From Rhodanobacter denitrificans (GTDB lineage Bacteria; Pseudomonadota; Gammaproteobacteria; Xanthomonadales; Rhodanobacteraceae): a stretch of DNA of 64,000 nt. The notes beneath the pieces were generated by a model. That model ran no database searches and was not told the origin of the DNA. It was given only the letters and a program-made list of their open reading frames with translations. Below are positions 53,838 through 64,000 of this stretch, one piece after another. Both the position numbers and the translations under genes were made by a program. Each line of letters opens with the position of its first letter. The first letter of the stretch is position 1. Location: assembly GCF_003335105.1 (NCBI RefSeq), contig NZ_QFWQ01000007.1, positions 1 through 64,000 of the forward strand. Reading direction: 5' to 3'.

Positions 53838-56024
53838 ATGCCTTCGACCATCGGCCGCCTGGCCGCCCGCCTCCCCGCCCTGGCCCTGCTGCTTGGCCTG
53901 CTGTGCGCGCCGTCCGCGCCGGCGCAGGACACCGACAACCTGCTGCCGGTCACCGAGGCGTACAAGTTGAGCGCCGACGCCGCCACCCCCGGCGTGCTGA
54001 AGCTGCACTGGACGATCGCGCCGGACTACTACCTCTACCGCGGCCGCATGAAGTTCAAGGGCGGCGACGGCGTCACCCTCGGCGAGGCGCAGCTGCCCGA
54101 CGGCGAGAAGCATCACGACGAATACCTCGGCGACGTGGAGACCTACCACCACGGCGTCGACGCCAGCATCCCGTACACGGTCGCCGCCGGCACCACGCGA
54201 CTCGCCGTGAGCGTGCAGTACCAGGGCTGCCACGAGGTCGAGCCGAAGATCTGCTATCCGCCGCATACCGAGAAACTGGACCTGCCGCTGCCGGCCGCAG
54301 CCGGCGCTCCGGCCACGCCGGCTGCGGGCAACGCATTGGGCGCGGCGCTCGACCGGCTCGGCAGCAATGCCGGCACGACTGCGGCGGGCGCGCCGCTGCC
54401 AGCCGAACAGGCGTTCCGTTTCGAGGCGCTGGCGCAGGGTCCCAAACAACTGTTGCTGCGCTGGACGATGCCGAAGGGCTACTACCTGTACCGCGACCAG
54501 ACCACGCTGAAGCTCGCCGACGCCGCCGGCCTCACGCTGCATCCCGCATGGCCGGCCGGCACCGCGCATCACGACGAACACTACGGCGACGTCACCGTGT
54601 ACTTCGACCAGGTCGAGCTGCCGGTGACGGTGGACGGCGACCTGGCCGGCCGCATGCGACTCGCGCTGCAGGCGAGCTTCCAGGGCTGCCAGGACGGCGG
54701 CCTGTGCTATCCGCTGATGACGCGCACGGTGGACATCGACCTGAATGGCGGTGCGGCAACGTCCGGCACACCAGCGCCGGAACTGCCACCGGCCGATCTC
54801 GCCGGCGGCCCGCTGCAGGTCAGCCTGCTCGCCGCGCTGCTGCTGGCGCTGGGCGGCGGACTGGTGCTGAACCTGATGCCGTGCGTGCTGCCGGTGCTGT
54901 CGATCAAGGCGGTCAGCGTGCTGGAAAGCGGCGAGAACCGCGCCACCGCGCGCCGGCATGCGCTGTTCTACACCGCTGGCGTGCTGAGCAGCTTTGCCGC
55001 GCTGGGGTTGGGCATCCTCGCCCTGCGCGCGGCCGGCCACGCGATGGGCTGGGGTTCGCAGCTGCAGCAACCGCTGCTGGTCGGCGCACTGGCCTGCGTG
55101 ATGCTGGCGGTGGGCCTGTCGATGTCCGGCGTGGTGCAGTTCGGCGCGTCGCTGGGCAATACCGGCGCGAATCTGGCCAACCGCTCCGGCCCGGTCGGCG
55201 ACTTCTTCACCGGCGTGCTGGCGGTGGTGGTGGCCAGCCCGTGCACCGCGCCGTTCATGGGCAGCGCGCTGGCGTACGCGTTCGCCGCGCCGATGTTGTC
55301 CGCGCTGCTGGTGTTCCTGGCGCTGGGCGTCGGCCTCGCGCTGCCGTTCCTGGCGGTCGGCTTCGTGCCCGCGCTGGCGCGCCTGCTGCCGAAGCCCGGA
55401 CGCTGGATGGAAACGCTGAAGCAGGTGCTGGCCTTCCCGATGTACCTCACCGCCGCCTGGCTGGTGTGGGTGCTGGCCAACCAGCGCGGCGCCGACGCGG
55501 TCGGCCTGGTGCTGGTCGCGATGGTGCTGCTGGCGATGACGCTGTGGTGGTTCGAACGCAGCCGCTCACGGGGAGCGCCCGGCAAATTGATGGTGGCGGT
55601 GCTGGCGCTCGCCACCCTGGTGCCGTTGTACCTGCTGGCCCAGGTACCGCCGCCGTCGGCTGCGGCCGTGGCCGAGGAAGGCGTGGTCGCCTACAGTCCG
55701 CAGAAACTCGCCGAGTTGCGCGCGGCCGGTACGCCCGTGTTCGTCGACATGACCGCCGACTGGTGCGTCACCTGCAAGGCGAACGAACACGCCGTGCTGG
55801 GCACGCAGGCGTTCCGCGACCTGCTCCAGCGCACCGGCGCGGTCTACATGAAGGGCGACTGGACCGACGTCAACCCGACCATCAGCGCGTTCCTGCAGCA
55901 GTACCACTCGCCCGGCGTGCCGCTCTATGTGGTGTTCCCGAAAAACGGCGGCCCGGGCAAGCAGTTGTCCACGGTACTGACCCGCTCGATGATCGAGCGG
56001 GCGCTGACCGAAGCGGCACGCTGA
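53838..56024 (+). CDS. dsbD: thiol:disulfide interchange protein DsbD, with duplicated N-terminal domain
   Basis: A 728-residue protein carrying electrons from cytoplasmic thioredoxin to the periplasm. Signal peptide 1-29. Then two nDsbD-like domains: the first with Cys131/Cys139 (C-x7-C, Y-Q-G-C...I-C-Y-P-P), the second with Cys284/Cys290 (C-x5-C, F-Q-G-C-Q-D-G-G-L-C-Y-P). The eight-helix membrane domain has Cys349 in M-P-C-V-L-P and Cys469 in S-P-C-T-A-P; the C-terminal thioredoxin domain has Cys643-V-T-Cys646. E. coli DsbD has only one N-terminal domain (the C-x5-C type). Its TGA overlaps the next start. Confidence 0.94.
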   Translation: MPSTIGRLAARLPALALLLGLLCAPSAPAQDTDNLLPVTEAYKLSADAATPGVLKLHWTIAPDYYLYRGRMKFKGGDGVTLGEAQLPDGEKHHDEYLGDVETYHHGVDASIPYTVAAGTTRLAVSVQYQGCHEVEPKICYPPHTEKLDLPLPAAAGAPATPAAGNALGAALDRLGSNAGTTAAGAPLPAEQAFRFEALAQGPKQLLLRWTMPKGYYLYRDQTTLKLADAAGLTLHPAWPAGTAHHDEHYGDVTVYFDQVELPVTVDGDLAGRMRLALQASFQGCQDGGLCYPLMTRTVDIDLNGGAATSGTPAPELPPADLAGGPLQVSLLAALLLALGGGLVLNLMPCVLPVLSIKAVSVLESGENRATARRHALFYTAGVLSSFAALGLGILALRAAGHAMGWGSQLQQPLLVGALACVMLAVGLSMSGVVQFGASLGNTGANLANRSGPVGDFFTGVLAVVVASPCTAPFMGSALAYAFAAPMLSALLVFLALGVGLALPFLAVGFVPALARLLPKPGRWMETLKQVLAFPMYLTAAWLVWVLANQRGADAVGLVLVAMVLLAMTLWWFERSRSRGAPGKLMVAVLALATLVPLYLLAQVPPPSAAAVAEEGVVAYSPQKLAELRAAGTPVFVDMTADWCVTCKANEHAVLGTQAFRDLLQRTGAVYMKGDWTDVNPTISAFLQQYHSPGVPLYVVFPKNGGPGKQLSTVLTRSMIERALTEAAR

Positions 56025-56563
56025 TGCTCAGCCGCAGCAACTGGCTGATCCTCGGCCTGGCCGTGCTGGCCGCCGCGCTGGGCGGCTACCTGCAACACCG
56101 CCAGCGGGCCGCCGGGACGACGCCGCCAAGCCTGCTCGGCCAGTTGCCGCCGCCGCTCGTGCTGCCCGACCTCGACGGCAAACTCCATCGACTGGACGAT
56201 TACCGCGGGCGCCGCGTGCTGCTGAACTTCTGGGCCAGCTGGTGTGCGCCGTGCCTGCGGGAGATGCCGGCGCTGGCCGAGGCCCAGGCCAAATTCGGCG
56301 AACAGGGGGCGATCGTGATTGGAATAGCGATGGATGAGCCAGTACACGTTCGCGCCTTTTTGGCGGCACATCCGGTGGATTACCCGATCCTGATCGGGGA
56401 GATGGGGCCACCAAGCAGCTCGCTGAAACTCGGCAATACACGTCAGATACTGCCTTATAGCGTGCTGATCGACGCCGATGGACGCATCCTGGCCACACAT
56501 GCCGGGCCGCTCTCCGCCGCGCAGCTGGCACGGTGGCTGGCACCGGCGGAAGCCGAGCACTGA
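56024..56563 (+). CDS. TlpA/ResA family membrane-anchored thioredoxin-like protein
   Basis: A 179-residue protein. An N-terminal membrane anchor (residues 7-24) is followed by a periplasmic TlpA-like domain with Cys74-Ala-Pro-Cys77 in F-W-A-S-W-C-A-P-C and the cis-Pro region I-L-P-Y-S-V-L-I-D. It probably receives electrons from DsbD, whose gene ends one base into this start codon, so translation is coupled. Cytochrome-c or apoprotein reduction is a family-based possibility. From about base 56310 codon use is slightly more AT-rich, without any break. Confidence 0.92.
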   Translation: MLSRSNWLILGLAVLAAALGGYLQHRQRAAGTTPPSLLGQLPPPLVLPDLDGKLHRLDDYRGRRVLLNFWASWCAPCLREMPALAEAQAKFGEQGAIVIGIAMDEPVHVRAFLAAHPVDYPILIGEMGPPSSSLKLGNTRQILPYSVLIDADGRILATHAGPLSAAQLARWLAPAEAEH

Positions 56564-56694
56564 CATACGGCCACGCACGGAAACCCGGCGCTTCTCCGTC
56601 AAACATCGCCGATCTGCAGCGAACTGGACAAGATTCCCGACTGCGCGCACACTGCGCCGGGTTCCGGGGCCTCCGGACGCTGGCGGACGGTTTC

Positions 56695-57147
56695 GTGGCG
56701 AAAATCCTGGTCCTGCACGGACCCAACCTCAACCTGCTGGGTGCACGCGAGCCGCAGATCTATGGCCGCGAGACGCTGGCCGACATCAACCGGCAACTGG
56801 CCGAGCGCGCGCACGCGGCCGGGCACGAGCTGGCCTGGTTCCAGTCCAACGCCGAGCACGAGCTGGTCGGGCGCGTCCACCAGAGCCGCGACGACCGTAC
56901 CGCGATGATCCTGTGCAACGCCGGCGCGTTCACCCATACCAGCATCGCGCTGCGCGACGCGTTTGCCGCGGTGGCGATCCCGTTCATCGAGGTGCACCTG
57001 TCGAACCTGTTCGCCCGCGAGTCGTTCCGCCACCACTCGTACCTGTCCGACCTCGCGCTCGGCGTGATCTGCGGTTTCGGCGGCGACAGCTACCGGCTGG
57101 CGCTGGACGCGGCGCTGCAGCGATTGCAGGCGCCGGCCGCGTCCTGA
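56695..57147 (+). CDS. aroQ: type II 3-dehydroquinate dehydratase
   Basis: A 150-residue dodecameric enzyme of the shikimate pathway, converting 3-dehydroquinate to 3-dehydroshikimate. The signature [10 protein letters not shown]-x-R-E-P-x-x-Y-G contains the active-site Tyr; Q-S-N-x-E-x-E-L-V and [15 protein letters not shown] and the H-L-S-N-x-F-A-R-E-x-F-R segment follow. It starts with GTG ([11 protein letters not shown]) with only a weak purine site. It heads the aroQ-accB-accC order. Confidence 0.96.
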   Translation: MAKILVLHGPNLNLLGAREPQIYGRETLADINRQLAERAHAAGHELAWFQSNAEHELVGRVHQSRDDRTAMILCNAGAFTHTSIALRDAFAAVAIPFIEVHLSNLFARESFRHHSYLSDLALGVICGFGGDSYRLALDAALQRLQAPAAS

Positions 57148-57222
57148 CCGGCGTGCCGCCGTACGGCCCACCCCATCCACTTCCAGCCACCCCGGTGGCA
57201 TGACTGACCAAAGGCTGATCCG

Positions 57223-57693
57223 ATGGATTTGCGCAAAATCAAGAAACTGATCGACCTGCTCGAGGAATCCAACCTCGCCGAACTGGAAATCAAGGAGGGC
57301 GAGGAAGTCGTCCGCCTGTCGCGCGTGCCGAAGAGCGCCGCACCCGCCCCGGCCGCCGTACCGGCCGCGCCGGTCGTGATGGCCGCCGCGCCCGCCCCGG
57401 TCGCCGCGACCCCCGCGGCGCCGTCCGCCGAGGCTGCGGTCGCGAACGCGCTGCCCGCCGGCCACGTGGTGAAGGCACCGATGGTCGGCACGTTCTACGC
57501 CTCGGCCACGCCGGGCACGCCGGCCTTCGTCAAGGTCGGCCAGCAGGTCAAGGCCGGCGAGACGCTGGGCATCATCGAGGCAATGAAGATGTTCAACCAG
57601 ATCGAGGCCGACGTGGCCGGCACCGTGCAGGCGATCCTGGTCGAGAACGGCCAGCCGGTGGAATTCGACGAACCCATGTTCGTGATTGCCTGA
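57223..57693 (+). CDS. accB: biotin carboxyl carrier protein of acetyl-CoA carboxylase
   Basis: A 156-residue protein carrying biotin on Lys122 in E-A-M-K-M. The N-terminal region, [15 protein letters not shown], binds the carboxylase, and a flexible Ala/Pro linker (about 38-80) joins it to the C-terminal biotinyl domain. It works with AccC, whose start follows ten bases after this stop; GAGG within the stop codon region is the accC ribosome site, so the pair is coupled. Confidence 0.97.
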   Translation: MDLRKIKKLIDLLEESNLAELEIKEGEEVVRLSRVPKSAAPAPAAVPAAPVVMAAAPAPVAATPAAPSAEAAVANALPAGHVVKAPMVGTFYASATPGTPAFVKVGQQVKAGETLGIIEAMKMFNQIEADVAGTVQAILVENGQPVEFDEPMFVIA

Positions 57694-57703
57694 GGCCGCC
57701 CGG

Positions 57704-59062
<1,359 letters not shown>

Positions 59063-59080
<18 letters not shown>

Positions 59081-59231
59081 GTGGAGAGGAGTGAGGAACG
59101 AGAGAGGGCACGCACGTGGCGCGCCCCCTGAATCGGCCTTGCCCGCTCCATCCACACCGCAAGATCCGCTCTCCGACAACTTCTCCAGCCATCGGCTCTT
59201 CTTCCACTCCTCTCCCCTCACTCCTCGCCTG
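59063..59231. repeat. GA/CT-rich inverted-repeat element between accC and prmA
   Basis: The left arm (around 59063-59096) is GA-rich and contains GGAGAGGAGTG at 59083-59093; the right arm (59198-59230) is CT-rich and contains the exact complement at 59205-59215. About 110 bases lie between. The arms cover the accC stop codon on one side and touch the prmA start on the other. It looks like a small non-coding repeat inserted in the operon; it could also fold into a long hairpin in the mRNA. Confidence 0.65.
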
Positions 59232-60128
59232 ATGCCTTTCCTCGAACTCTCCCTGGTCGTCCGCACCGAACAGCAACCCCGCGCGGAAGAAGCGCTGGAC
59301 GACCTCGGCGCATTGTCGATCACGCTGCGCGACGCCGATGCCGAGACGCCGGACGAACAGGCCATCTTCGAGCCGGGCGTGGGCGAGCTGCCGCTGTGGC
59401 CCACGATCACGCTCGACGCCCTGTTCGACCAGCACGCCGACCGGCGTGGCCTCGCCGCCGCGCTGGGCGAACTGCTGCCGTGGCTCGAACCCGACCAGCT
59501 GAACTTCGCCGAGGTCGCCGACCAGGAGTGGGAGCGCGCCTGGATGGACCAGTTCAAGCCGATGCCGTTCGGCCGGCGGCTGTGGATCTATCCGTGGAAC
59601 ATCGAGCCACCGGCCGACGATGGACTGGTCGTCGTAAGGCTGGACCCCGGCCTGGCCTTCGGCAGCGGCACCCATCCCACCACTGCGTTGTGCCTGGAGT
59701 GGCTGGACGGCCTCGACCTGGCCGGCAAGACGATCACCGACTACGGCTGCGGCTCCGGCGTCCTGGCGATCGCCGCGCTGAAACTCGGCGCGACCGGCGC
59801 GGTCGGCGTCGACAACGACCCGCAGGCGCTCACTGCCTCGCGCGACAACGCCGAACGCAACGGCGTCGCCGACCGGCTCGCGCTGTTTCTCCCGGAGGAC
59901 GTCGAGGCGGAGGCGGCTGATGTCTTCATCGCGAACATCCTCGCCGGCCCGCTCGGCGAACTGGCGCCCACCTTCGCCGCCGCGGCGAAACCCGGTGCAC
60001 CGTTCGCGATCTCCGGCATCCTCGCCGGCCAGCAGGACGAGCTGCTGCAGCGCTACGCCGAATGGTTCGACGAACTGCGCGTGGATACCCGCGAGGACTG
60101 GGTGCGCATCAGCGGCCGCCGCCGCTGA
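59232..60128 (+). CDS. prmA: ribosomal protein L11 methyltransferase
   Basis: A 298-residue enzyme trimethylating ribosomal protein L11. The N-terminal substrate-recognition domain (1-95) is followed by W-M-D-Q-F-K-P, D-P-G-L-A-F-G-S-G-T-H-P-T-T and the SAM-binding D-Y-G-C-G-S-G-V-L-A-I-A-A-L. F-I-A-N-I-L-A completes the site. No Shine-Dalgarno is visible, because the CT-rich repeat arm lies directly against the ATG; translation may depend on coupling or another mechanism. Confidence 0.95.
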   Translation: MPFLELSLVVRTEQQPRAEEALDDLGALSITLRDADAETPDEQAIFEPGVGELPLWPTITLDALFDQHADRRGLAAALGELLPWLEPDQLNFAEVADQEWERAWMDQFKPMPFGRRLWIYPWNIEPPADDGLVVVRLDPGLAFGSGTHPTTALCLEWLDGLDLAGKTITDYGCGSGVLAIAALKLGATGAVGVDNDPQALTASRDNAERNGVADRLALFLPEDVEAEAADVFIANILAGPLGELAPTFAAAAKPGAPFAISGILAGQQDELLQRYAEWFDELRVDTREDWVRISGRRR

Positions 60129-60190
60129 GCGGGCGACGGCCGCCGGCGACTCCCTGCTAAGCTTGCCGCGGTTCGATCGAAGCGGCTCGC

Positions 60191-61048
60191 ATGTACACCC
60201 AATGTCCCGAATGCCTGTCCGTGTTTTCGCTGGATGCGCAGACACTCGCGAAGGCGCACGGCCACGCCGTGTGCGGACACTGCCATGCCAGCTTCGACAG
60301 CCTCGCCACGCTCACCGCGCAGTTGCCGCCGGAGCCATTCGTCGAGCTGCCGGTCAACGAACCCGCGTTCGAGCCGCCGTGCCTCGACCTGGTGGTCTAC
60401 CGGCCGCGCTCGGAACCGCCGGTGGTGGTGGTCGGCGACAATGCGGCGAGGGCAGGCGCAGCGGCGATCGAGGATTTTTCGCAGCTGGTGTTCGCCCCGC
60501 GCTTTGCGCGCGAGCCGCAAGCCCGTGCGTCCGGGCGGTCGGGCCGGCGCACGCGGCACCGGCATGGGGCGCTGTCCGCCGAACGACGCTGGCCGTGGGT
60601 GCTGGCATGCCTGACGCTGGCGCTGCTGCTCGGCGCCCAGCTGGCCTGGGCCAAGCGCGATGAGCTGGTCCGCAACCCGCTTACCGGCGACTGGTTGCGC
60701 AGCAGCTGCGCCCTGCTCGCCTGCCGCCTGCCGCTGGTCGCCGCGCCGCAACAGCTGCATCTGCTGGCCAGCAACGTGCAGGCCCACCCCAGCGTTGCCG
60801 GCGCGTTGATGATCAGTGCCAGCGTGCGCAACGACGCCGCGTTCGCCCAGCCGTATCCGGTGCTGACGATCACCCTGTCCGACGCGCAGGGCCAGCGCAT
60901 CGCGATGCGCCGGCTGCAGCCGCACGAGTATCTCGACGACGAGGCCACCCTGCAGCGTGGGCTGGCGCCGGGTGCAGCCGCGGTGCTGCTGCTGGAAGTG
61001 GAGGACCCCGGCGACAAGGCGGTGGGGTTCGAACTCGGTTTCGAATAG
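60191..61048 (+). CDS. MJ0042-type zinc-ribbon, DUF3426 membrane protein
   Basis: A 285-residue protein. The N-terminal zinc ribbon has C-P-E-C and C-G-H-C pairs (residues 5-32). A variable acidic then basic linker runs to about 130, a transmembrane helix lies near 133-152, and the C-terminal periplasmic part (170-285) matches DUF3426, with A-S-V-R-N-D-A-A-F-A-Q-P-Y-P and L-x-L-S-D-A-Q-G. The function is unknown. It regularly sits between prmA and fis in Xanthomonadales, as here, 62 bases after prmA. Confidence 0.88.
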   Translation: MYTQCPECLSVFSLDAQTLAKAHGHAVCGHCHASFDSLATLTAQLPPEPFVELPVNEPAFEPPCLDLVVYRPRSEPPVVVVGDNAARAGAAAIEDFSQLVFAPRFAREPQARASGRSGRRTRHRHGALSAERRWPWVLACLTLALLLGAQLAWAKRDELVRNPLTGDWLRSSCALLACRLPLVAAPQQLHLLASNVQAHPSVAGALMISASVRNDAAFAQPYPVLTITLSDAQGQRIAMRRLQPHEYLDDEATLQRGLAPGAAAVLLLEVEDPGDKAVGFELGFE

Positions 61049-61051
61049 CAC

Positions 61052-61080
61052 TTAAAATTATCGGCACACGCGGGTAGACT
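61052..61080 (+). promoter_or_regulatory. candidate fis promoter with GC-rich discriminator
   Basis: TTAAAA and TAGACT are 17 bases apart, and the next bases are CGGCCCCC. A GC-rich discriminator is typical of growth-rate and ppGpp-controlled promoters such as those of fis. Transcription would begin near 61087. Confidence 0.5.
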
Positions 61081-61192
61081 CGGCCCCCTGCGCAGATCGC
61101 CAAGCCGGTACTCGACACCCCCGCGATCTGCCGCGACAGCCATGACCATAATGCAGCGGCCCATGCAGCCGCCGCCTCGCACCCGAGGGAAG

Positions 61193-61516
61193 ATGTCCGT
61201 GAATGCCGTAAGACTGCCTGCCGTCGAGGCCGCGAAACAGACCTCGTCGCAGAACGCCGGTTCGCCAGGCGTCAGCTCCCAGGGGCAGAGCGCATTGAGC
61301 GAATGCGTCACCCGCACGGTACGCCGCTATCTCGCCGACATCGGCGACACCGAGTGCGCCGAGGGCCTGCATGCGCTGGTCCTGCGCGAGGTCGAACTGC
61401 CGCTGCTGCGCGAGGTGTTGGCCTTTCACGACGGCAACCAGAGCCGCGCCGCCACGGCGCTGGGCATCAACCGCGCCACCCTGCGCAAGAAGCTGGCCGC
61501 ACACGGCCTGCTGTAA
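61193..61516 (+). CDS. fis: Fis family nucleoid-associated regulator
   Basis: About 107 residues. The C-terminal 45 residues are the Fis helix-turn-helix, with L-L-R-E-V-L, G-N-Q-S-R-A-A-T-A-L-G-I-N-R-A-T-L-R-K-K-L. The preceding helices form the dimer region. It bends DNA and tunes rRNA and growth genes. A longer frame from ATG 61142 (124 residues) is open; 61193 is preferred because AGGGA lies just before it and the extra 17 residues are Pro/Arg-rich. Fis of E. coli is 98 residues. Confidence 0.88.
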   Translation: MSVNAVRLPAVEAAKQTSSQNAGSPGVSSQGQSALSECVTRTVRRYLADIGDTECAEGLHALVLREVELPLLREVLAFHDGNQSRAATALGINRATLRKKLAAHGLL

Positions 61517-61549
61517 TCCCTCGATCCGGCCGCCCCTGCACGGGACGGC

Positions 61550-61555
61550 TATAAT
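61550..61555 (+). promoter_or_regulatory. -10 box ahead of purH
   Basis: A perfect TATAAT lies 31 bases before the purH start in the 69-base fis-purH gap. No good -35 is present 16-18 bases upstream, so it may be activator-dependent or incidental. Confidence 0.4.
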
Positions 61556-61585
61556 GAGCGGCTTTCCCGCCAAGGAACCCCGCCC

Positions 61586-63196
61586 ATGTCCGCCCCCCAG
61601 CTCGTCCCGGTCCGTCGCGCCCTGCTCAGTGTTTCCGACAAGACCGGCCTGATCGATCTGGGCCGGCGCCTCGCCGCGAAAGGCATCGAACTGCTCTCCA
61701 CCGGCGGCAGCGCGAAGGCGCTGCGCGAAGCGGGCATCGCGGTCACCGAGGTCAGCGACCTCACTGGCTTTCCCGAGATCATGGACGGCCGTGTGAAGAC
61801 GCTGCACCCGAAGGTGCATGGCGGCCTGCTCGGCCGTCGCGGTACCGACGACAGGGTGATGGCCGAGTTGGGCATCGCGCCGATCGACCTGCTGGTGCTG
61901 AACCTGTACCCGTTCGAGGCGACCGTGGCCAAGCCCGGCTGCACGCTGGAACAGGCGATCGAGAACATCGACATCGGCGGCCCGGCGATGCTGCGCTCGG
62001 CGGCGAAGAACTGGAACGACGTGGGCGTACTGACCTCGCCGGATCAATACGAGAACGCACTGACCGAGATCGAAAGCCAGGGCGGCCTCGCCCGCGCCAC
62101 CCGCTTCAGGCTCGCGGTGGCCGCATTCAACAACGTGTCCAGCTACGACGGCGCGATCAGCGACTACCTGTCCGCGCTGGAACTCAACGACACGCAGGAC
62201 GCGATCGCCGGTCATGCCGCGTTCCCCGGCCAGGTCAACGGCCGCTTCGTGAAGCTGATGGACCTGCGCTACGGCGAGAACCCGCACCAGCAGGCCGCGT
62301 TCTACCGCGACCTGTATCCGGCACCGGGCACGCTGGCCACGTTCCGCCAGCTGCAGGGCAAGGAGCTGTCGTTCAACAACATCGCCGACGCCGATGCGGC
62401 GTGGGAATGCGTGCGCAGCTTCGTCAAGCCGGCCTGCGTGATCGTCAAGCACGCCAACCCGTGCGGCGTGGCGGTGAGCCTGGACGGCATCGGCAAGGCG
62501 TACGACCTGGCCTTCCAGACCGACCCCACCTCCGCGTTCGGCGGCATCATCGCGTTCAACCGCGAAGTCGACGGCGCCACCGCGCGTGCGATCGTCGAAC
62601 GCCAGTTCGTCGAGGTGGTGCTGGCACCGGCTTATGCGGATGACGCGCTGAAGGCCTTCCACAAGAAGGGTAACGTGCGCGTGCTGGTGATCCCGACACC
62701 TGCTGGCGGCGACTTGCGTGCCGCGCACCCCGGCATGAACTCCAAACGGGTCGGTTCCGGCCTGCTGCTGCAGAGCGCCGACACTGGCATGATCAGCGCG
62801 GCGGACCTGAAGGTGGTCACCCGCAAGGCACCCACCGAGGCGCAGATCCACGACCTGATCTTCGCGTGGAAGGTGGCCAAGTTCGTCAAGTCCAACGCCA
62901 TCGTCTACGCCCGCGACCGCCAGACCATCGGCATCGGCGCCGGCCAGATGAGCCGCGTGTACAGCGCGAGGATCGCCGGCATCAAGGCGGCCGACGAAAA
63001 GCTCGAAGTGCGCGGCTCGGTGATGGCGAGCGACGCCTTCTTCCCGTTCCGCGACGGTATCGACGCCGCTGCCGCGGCGGGCATCAGCGCGGTGATCCAG
63101 CCCGGCGGCTCGATGCGCGACGCCGAGGTGATCGCCGCCGCCGACGAGCACGACATGGCGATGGTGTTCACCGGGATGCGCCACTTCCGCCACTGA
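61586..63196 (+). CDS. purH: bifunctional AICAR transformylase/IMP cyclohydrolase
   Basis: A 536-residue enzyme for the last two steps of IMP synthesis. The N-terminal cyclohydrolase domain (1-195) has [18 protein letters not shown] and [15 protein letters not shown]. The transformylase domain has [22 protein letters not shown] and the C-terminal S-D-A-F-F-P-F-R-D. Length is normal. AAGGA lies upstream of the ATG. In related genomes purD often follows; here a glutathione S-transferase gene does. Confidence 0.97.
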   Translation: MSAPQLVPVRRALLSVSDKTGLIDLGRRLAAKGIELLSTGGSAKALREAGIAVTEVSDLTGFPEIMDGRVKTLHPKVHGGLLGRRGTDDRVMAELGIAPIDLLVLNLYPFEATVAKPGCTLEQAIENIDIGGPAMLRSAAKNWNDVGVLTSPDQYENALTEIESQGGLARATRFRLAVAAFNNVSSYDGAISDYLSALELNDTQDAIAGHAAFPGQVNGRFVKLMDLRYGENPHQQAAFYRDLYPAPGTLATFRQLQGKELSFNNIADADAAWECVRSFVKPACVIVKHANPCGVAVSLDGIGKAYDLAFQTDPTSAFGGIIAFNREVDGATARAIVERQFVEVVLAPAYADDALKAFHKKGNVRVLVIPTPAGGDLRAAHPGMNSKRVGSGLLLQSADTGMISAADLKVVTRKAPTEAQIHDLIFAWKVAKFVKSNAIVYARDRQTIGIGAGQMSRVYSARIAGIKAADEKLEVRGSVMASDAFFPFRDGIDAAAAAGISAVIQPGGSMRDAEVIAAADEHDMAMVFTGMRHFRH

Positions 63197-63279
63197 GCCG
63201 GACTGCGCCGGCAGTGGCGCACTCACGCCCCGTAGAAGTCGCGCGTGCCAAGATCGGCGGTGAGTCCGGAAAAACGGCC

Positions 63280-63990
63280 ATGCGCTACGAGCTCTATTAC
63301 TGGACCGGCATCCAGGGCCGCGGCGAATTCGTGCGGCTGGCGCTGGAGGATGCCGGTGCCAGCTACGTCGACGTGGCCCGCGAGCAGGGCGACGACGCCA
63401 TCATGCGCTACCTCGACGGCGTGCACGAGGGCGCGCTGCCGTTCGCGCCGCCGTTCCTCAAGGCCGGCCGGCTGCTGATCGCGCAGACCGCGAACATCCT
63501 GCAATACCTGGCCCCGCTGCTCGGCCTGGTGCCGGAGGGCGAGGGCCGGCGGCTGTACGCGCACCAGCTGCAGCTGACCATCGCCGACCTGGTCGCCGAG
63601 GTGCACGACTCCCATCACCCGATCGCCGCCAGCCTGTATTACGAGGACCAGCTCGGCGAGGCGCGCCGCCGCTCCGCCGACCTGCGCGAGACGCGGTTGC
63701 CCAAGTACCTGGACTACTTCGAGCAGGTGCTGGAGCGCGGCGGCGGCCACCATGCGCTGCACGAACACTCGTATGTCGATCTCTCGCTGTTCCAGTTGAC
63801 GAGCGGGCTGGAATACGCGTTTCCGCGCGCGATGCGCCGCCTCGGCAGCAGCCTGCCGCACCTGCAGGCGCTCAAGGTGCGCGTGGCGCAGCGGCCACGC
63901 CTCGCCGCCTACCTGGCATCGCCGCGGCGGCTGCCGTTCAACGAGAACGGCATCTTCCGCCACTACCCGGAGCTGGATGATCCGGCGTAG
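63280..63990 (+). CDS. glutathione S-transferase family protein
   Basis: A 236-residue protein. The N-terminal thioredoxin-fold domain begins Y-E-L-Y-Y-W-T-G-I-Q-G-R-G-E-F-V-R-L-A-L, with Tyr at the place used by alpha/mu/pi-type enzymes to activate glutathione; Q-T-A-N-I-L-Q-Y-L is the glutathione-binding segment. The helical C-terminal domain has Y-V-D-L-S-L-F-Q. It is probably a soluble detoxification enzyme of the sigma/pi-like GST group; the substrate is unknown. It ends ten bases before the window edge. Confidence 0.87.
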   Translation: MRYELYYWTGIQGRGEFVRLALEDAGASYVDVAREQGDDAIMRYLDGVHEGALPFAPPFLKAGRLLIAQTANILQYLAPLLGLVPEGEGRRLYAHQLQLTIADLVAEVHDSHHPIAASLYYEDQLGEARRRSADLRETRLPKYLDYFEQVLERGGGHHALHEHSYVDLSLFQLTSGLEYAFPRAMRRLGSSLPHLQALKVRVAQRPRLAAYLASPRRLPFNENGIFRHYPELDDPA

Positions 63991-64000
63991 ATCCCGCTCA

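Noticed and set aside
61058-63226. Minus-strand open frame of over 700 codons across fis and purH
   Set aside because: Antisense shadow; purH is complete and conserved on the plus strand.

Overview
This looks like a 64 kb stretch of core chromosome from a GC-rich gammaproteobacterium of the Xanthomonadales, most likely a Rhodanobacter/Dyella-type member of the Rhodanobacteraceae. That placement is inferred from protein style, the PPi-dependent phosphofructokinase with a membrane H+-pyrophosphatase, the accB-accC-prmA-(zinc-ribbon protein)-fis-purH order, and the groES-cutA / dsbD-tlpA-aroQ order. Genes are densely packed on both strands. I see no rRNA, tRNA, transposase, integrase, phage gene or CRISPR array.

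Region by region: 0.2-3.1 kb holds a DUF192 lipoprotein, a small unknown gene, rubredoxin, thiE and hemL. 3.1-8.4 kb is a minus-strand run read adk, mpl, LON-domain protein, SDR, argD-type aminotransferase, gloA. 8.5-17.5 kb carries three pyrophosphate enzymes (pfp, hppA, ppa) with a RcnB-like protein, a prolyl oligopeptidase, a TonB-C lipoprotein and a prolyl-4-hydroxylase-like dioxygenase. 17.8-21.6 kb has an MDR reductase, a ferritin-like protein and thiC under a TPP riboswitch. 21.7-32.6 kb is envelope biology: TetR regulator, pcm-like gene, tolC, waaA, lpxL, a polysaccharide deacetylase, three glycosyltransferases, an O-antigen-ligase-like protein and a zf-CHCC protein. 32.8-44.6 kb holds a Yip1-type membrane protein, yceI, a nitroreductase, an ELM1-type protein, a two-component-propeller diguanylate cyclase, glnE and an LTA-synthase-type sulfatase.

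44.7-53.8 kb is the least conventional part. An Asn/Ala/Gly-rich secreted protein is followed by a class II fic gene. Between fic and the NAN-protein terminator lies a short in-frame copy of the groEL 3' end, so the 1.6 kb fic segment is bracketed by direct repeats of the groEL tail. groESL follows under a CIRCE operator, then cutA, then an accessory block (cupin, double-thioredoxin protein, MocR regulator, EamA transporter) that separates cutA from dsbD. The MocR gene and the cupin/thioredoxin pair share the same 24-bp-spaced GTGGACC-type direct repeat in their upstream regions, which predicts a small MocR regulon.

53.8-64 kb returns to conserved housekeeping: dsbD (with a duplicated N-terminal domain), tlpA-like, aroQ, accB, accC, prmA (preceded by a repeat-derived spacer), a DUF3426 protein, fis, purH and a glutathione S-transferase. 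I found no clear new multi-gene defence or biosynthetic system. The best leads are the groEL-tail/fic arrangement and the MocR operator pair.
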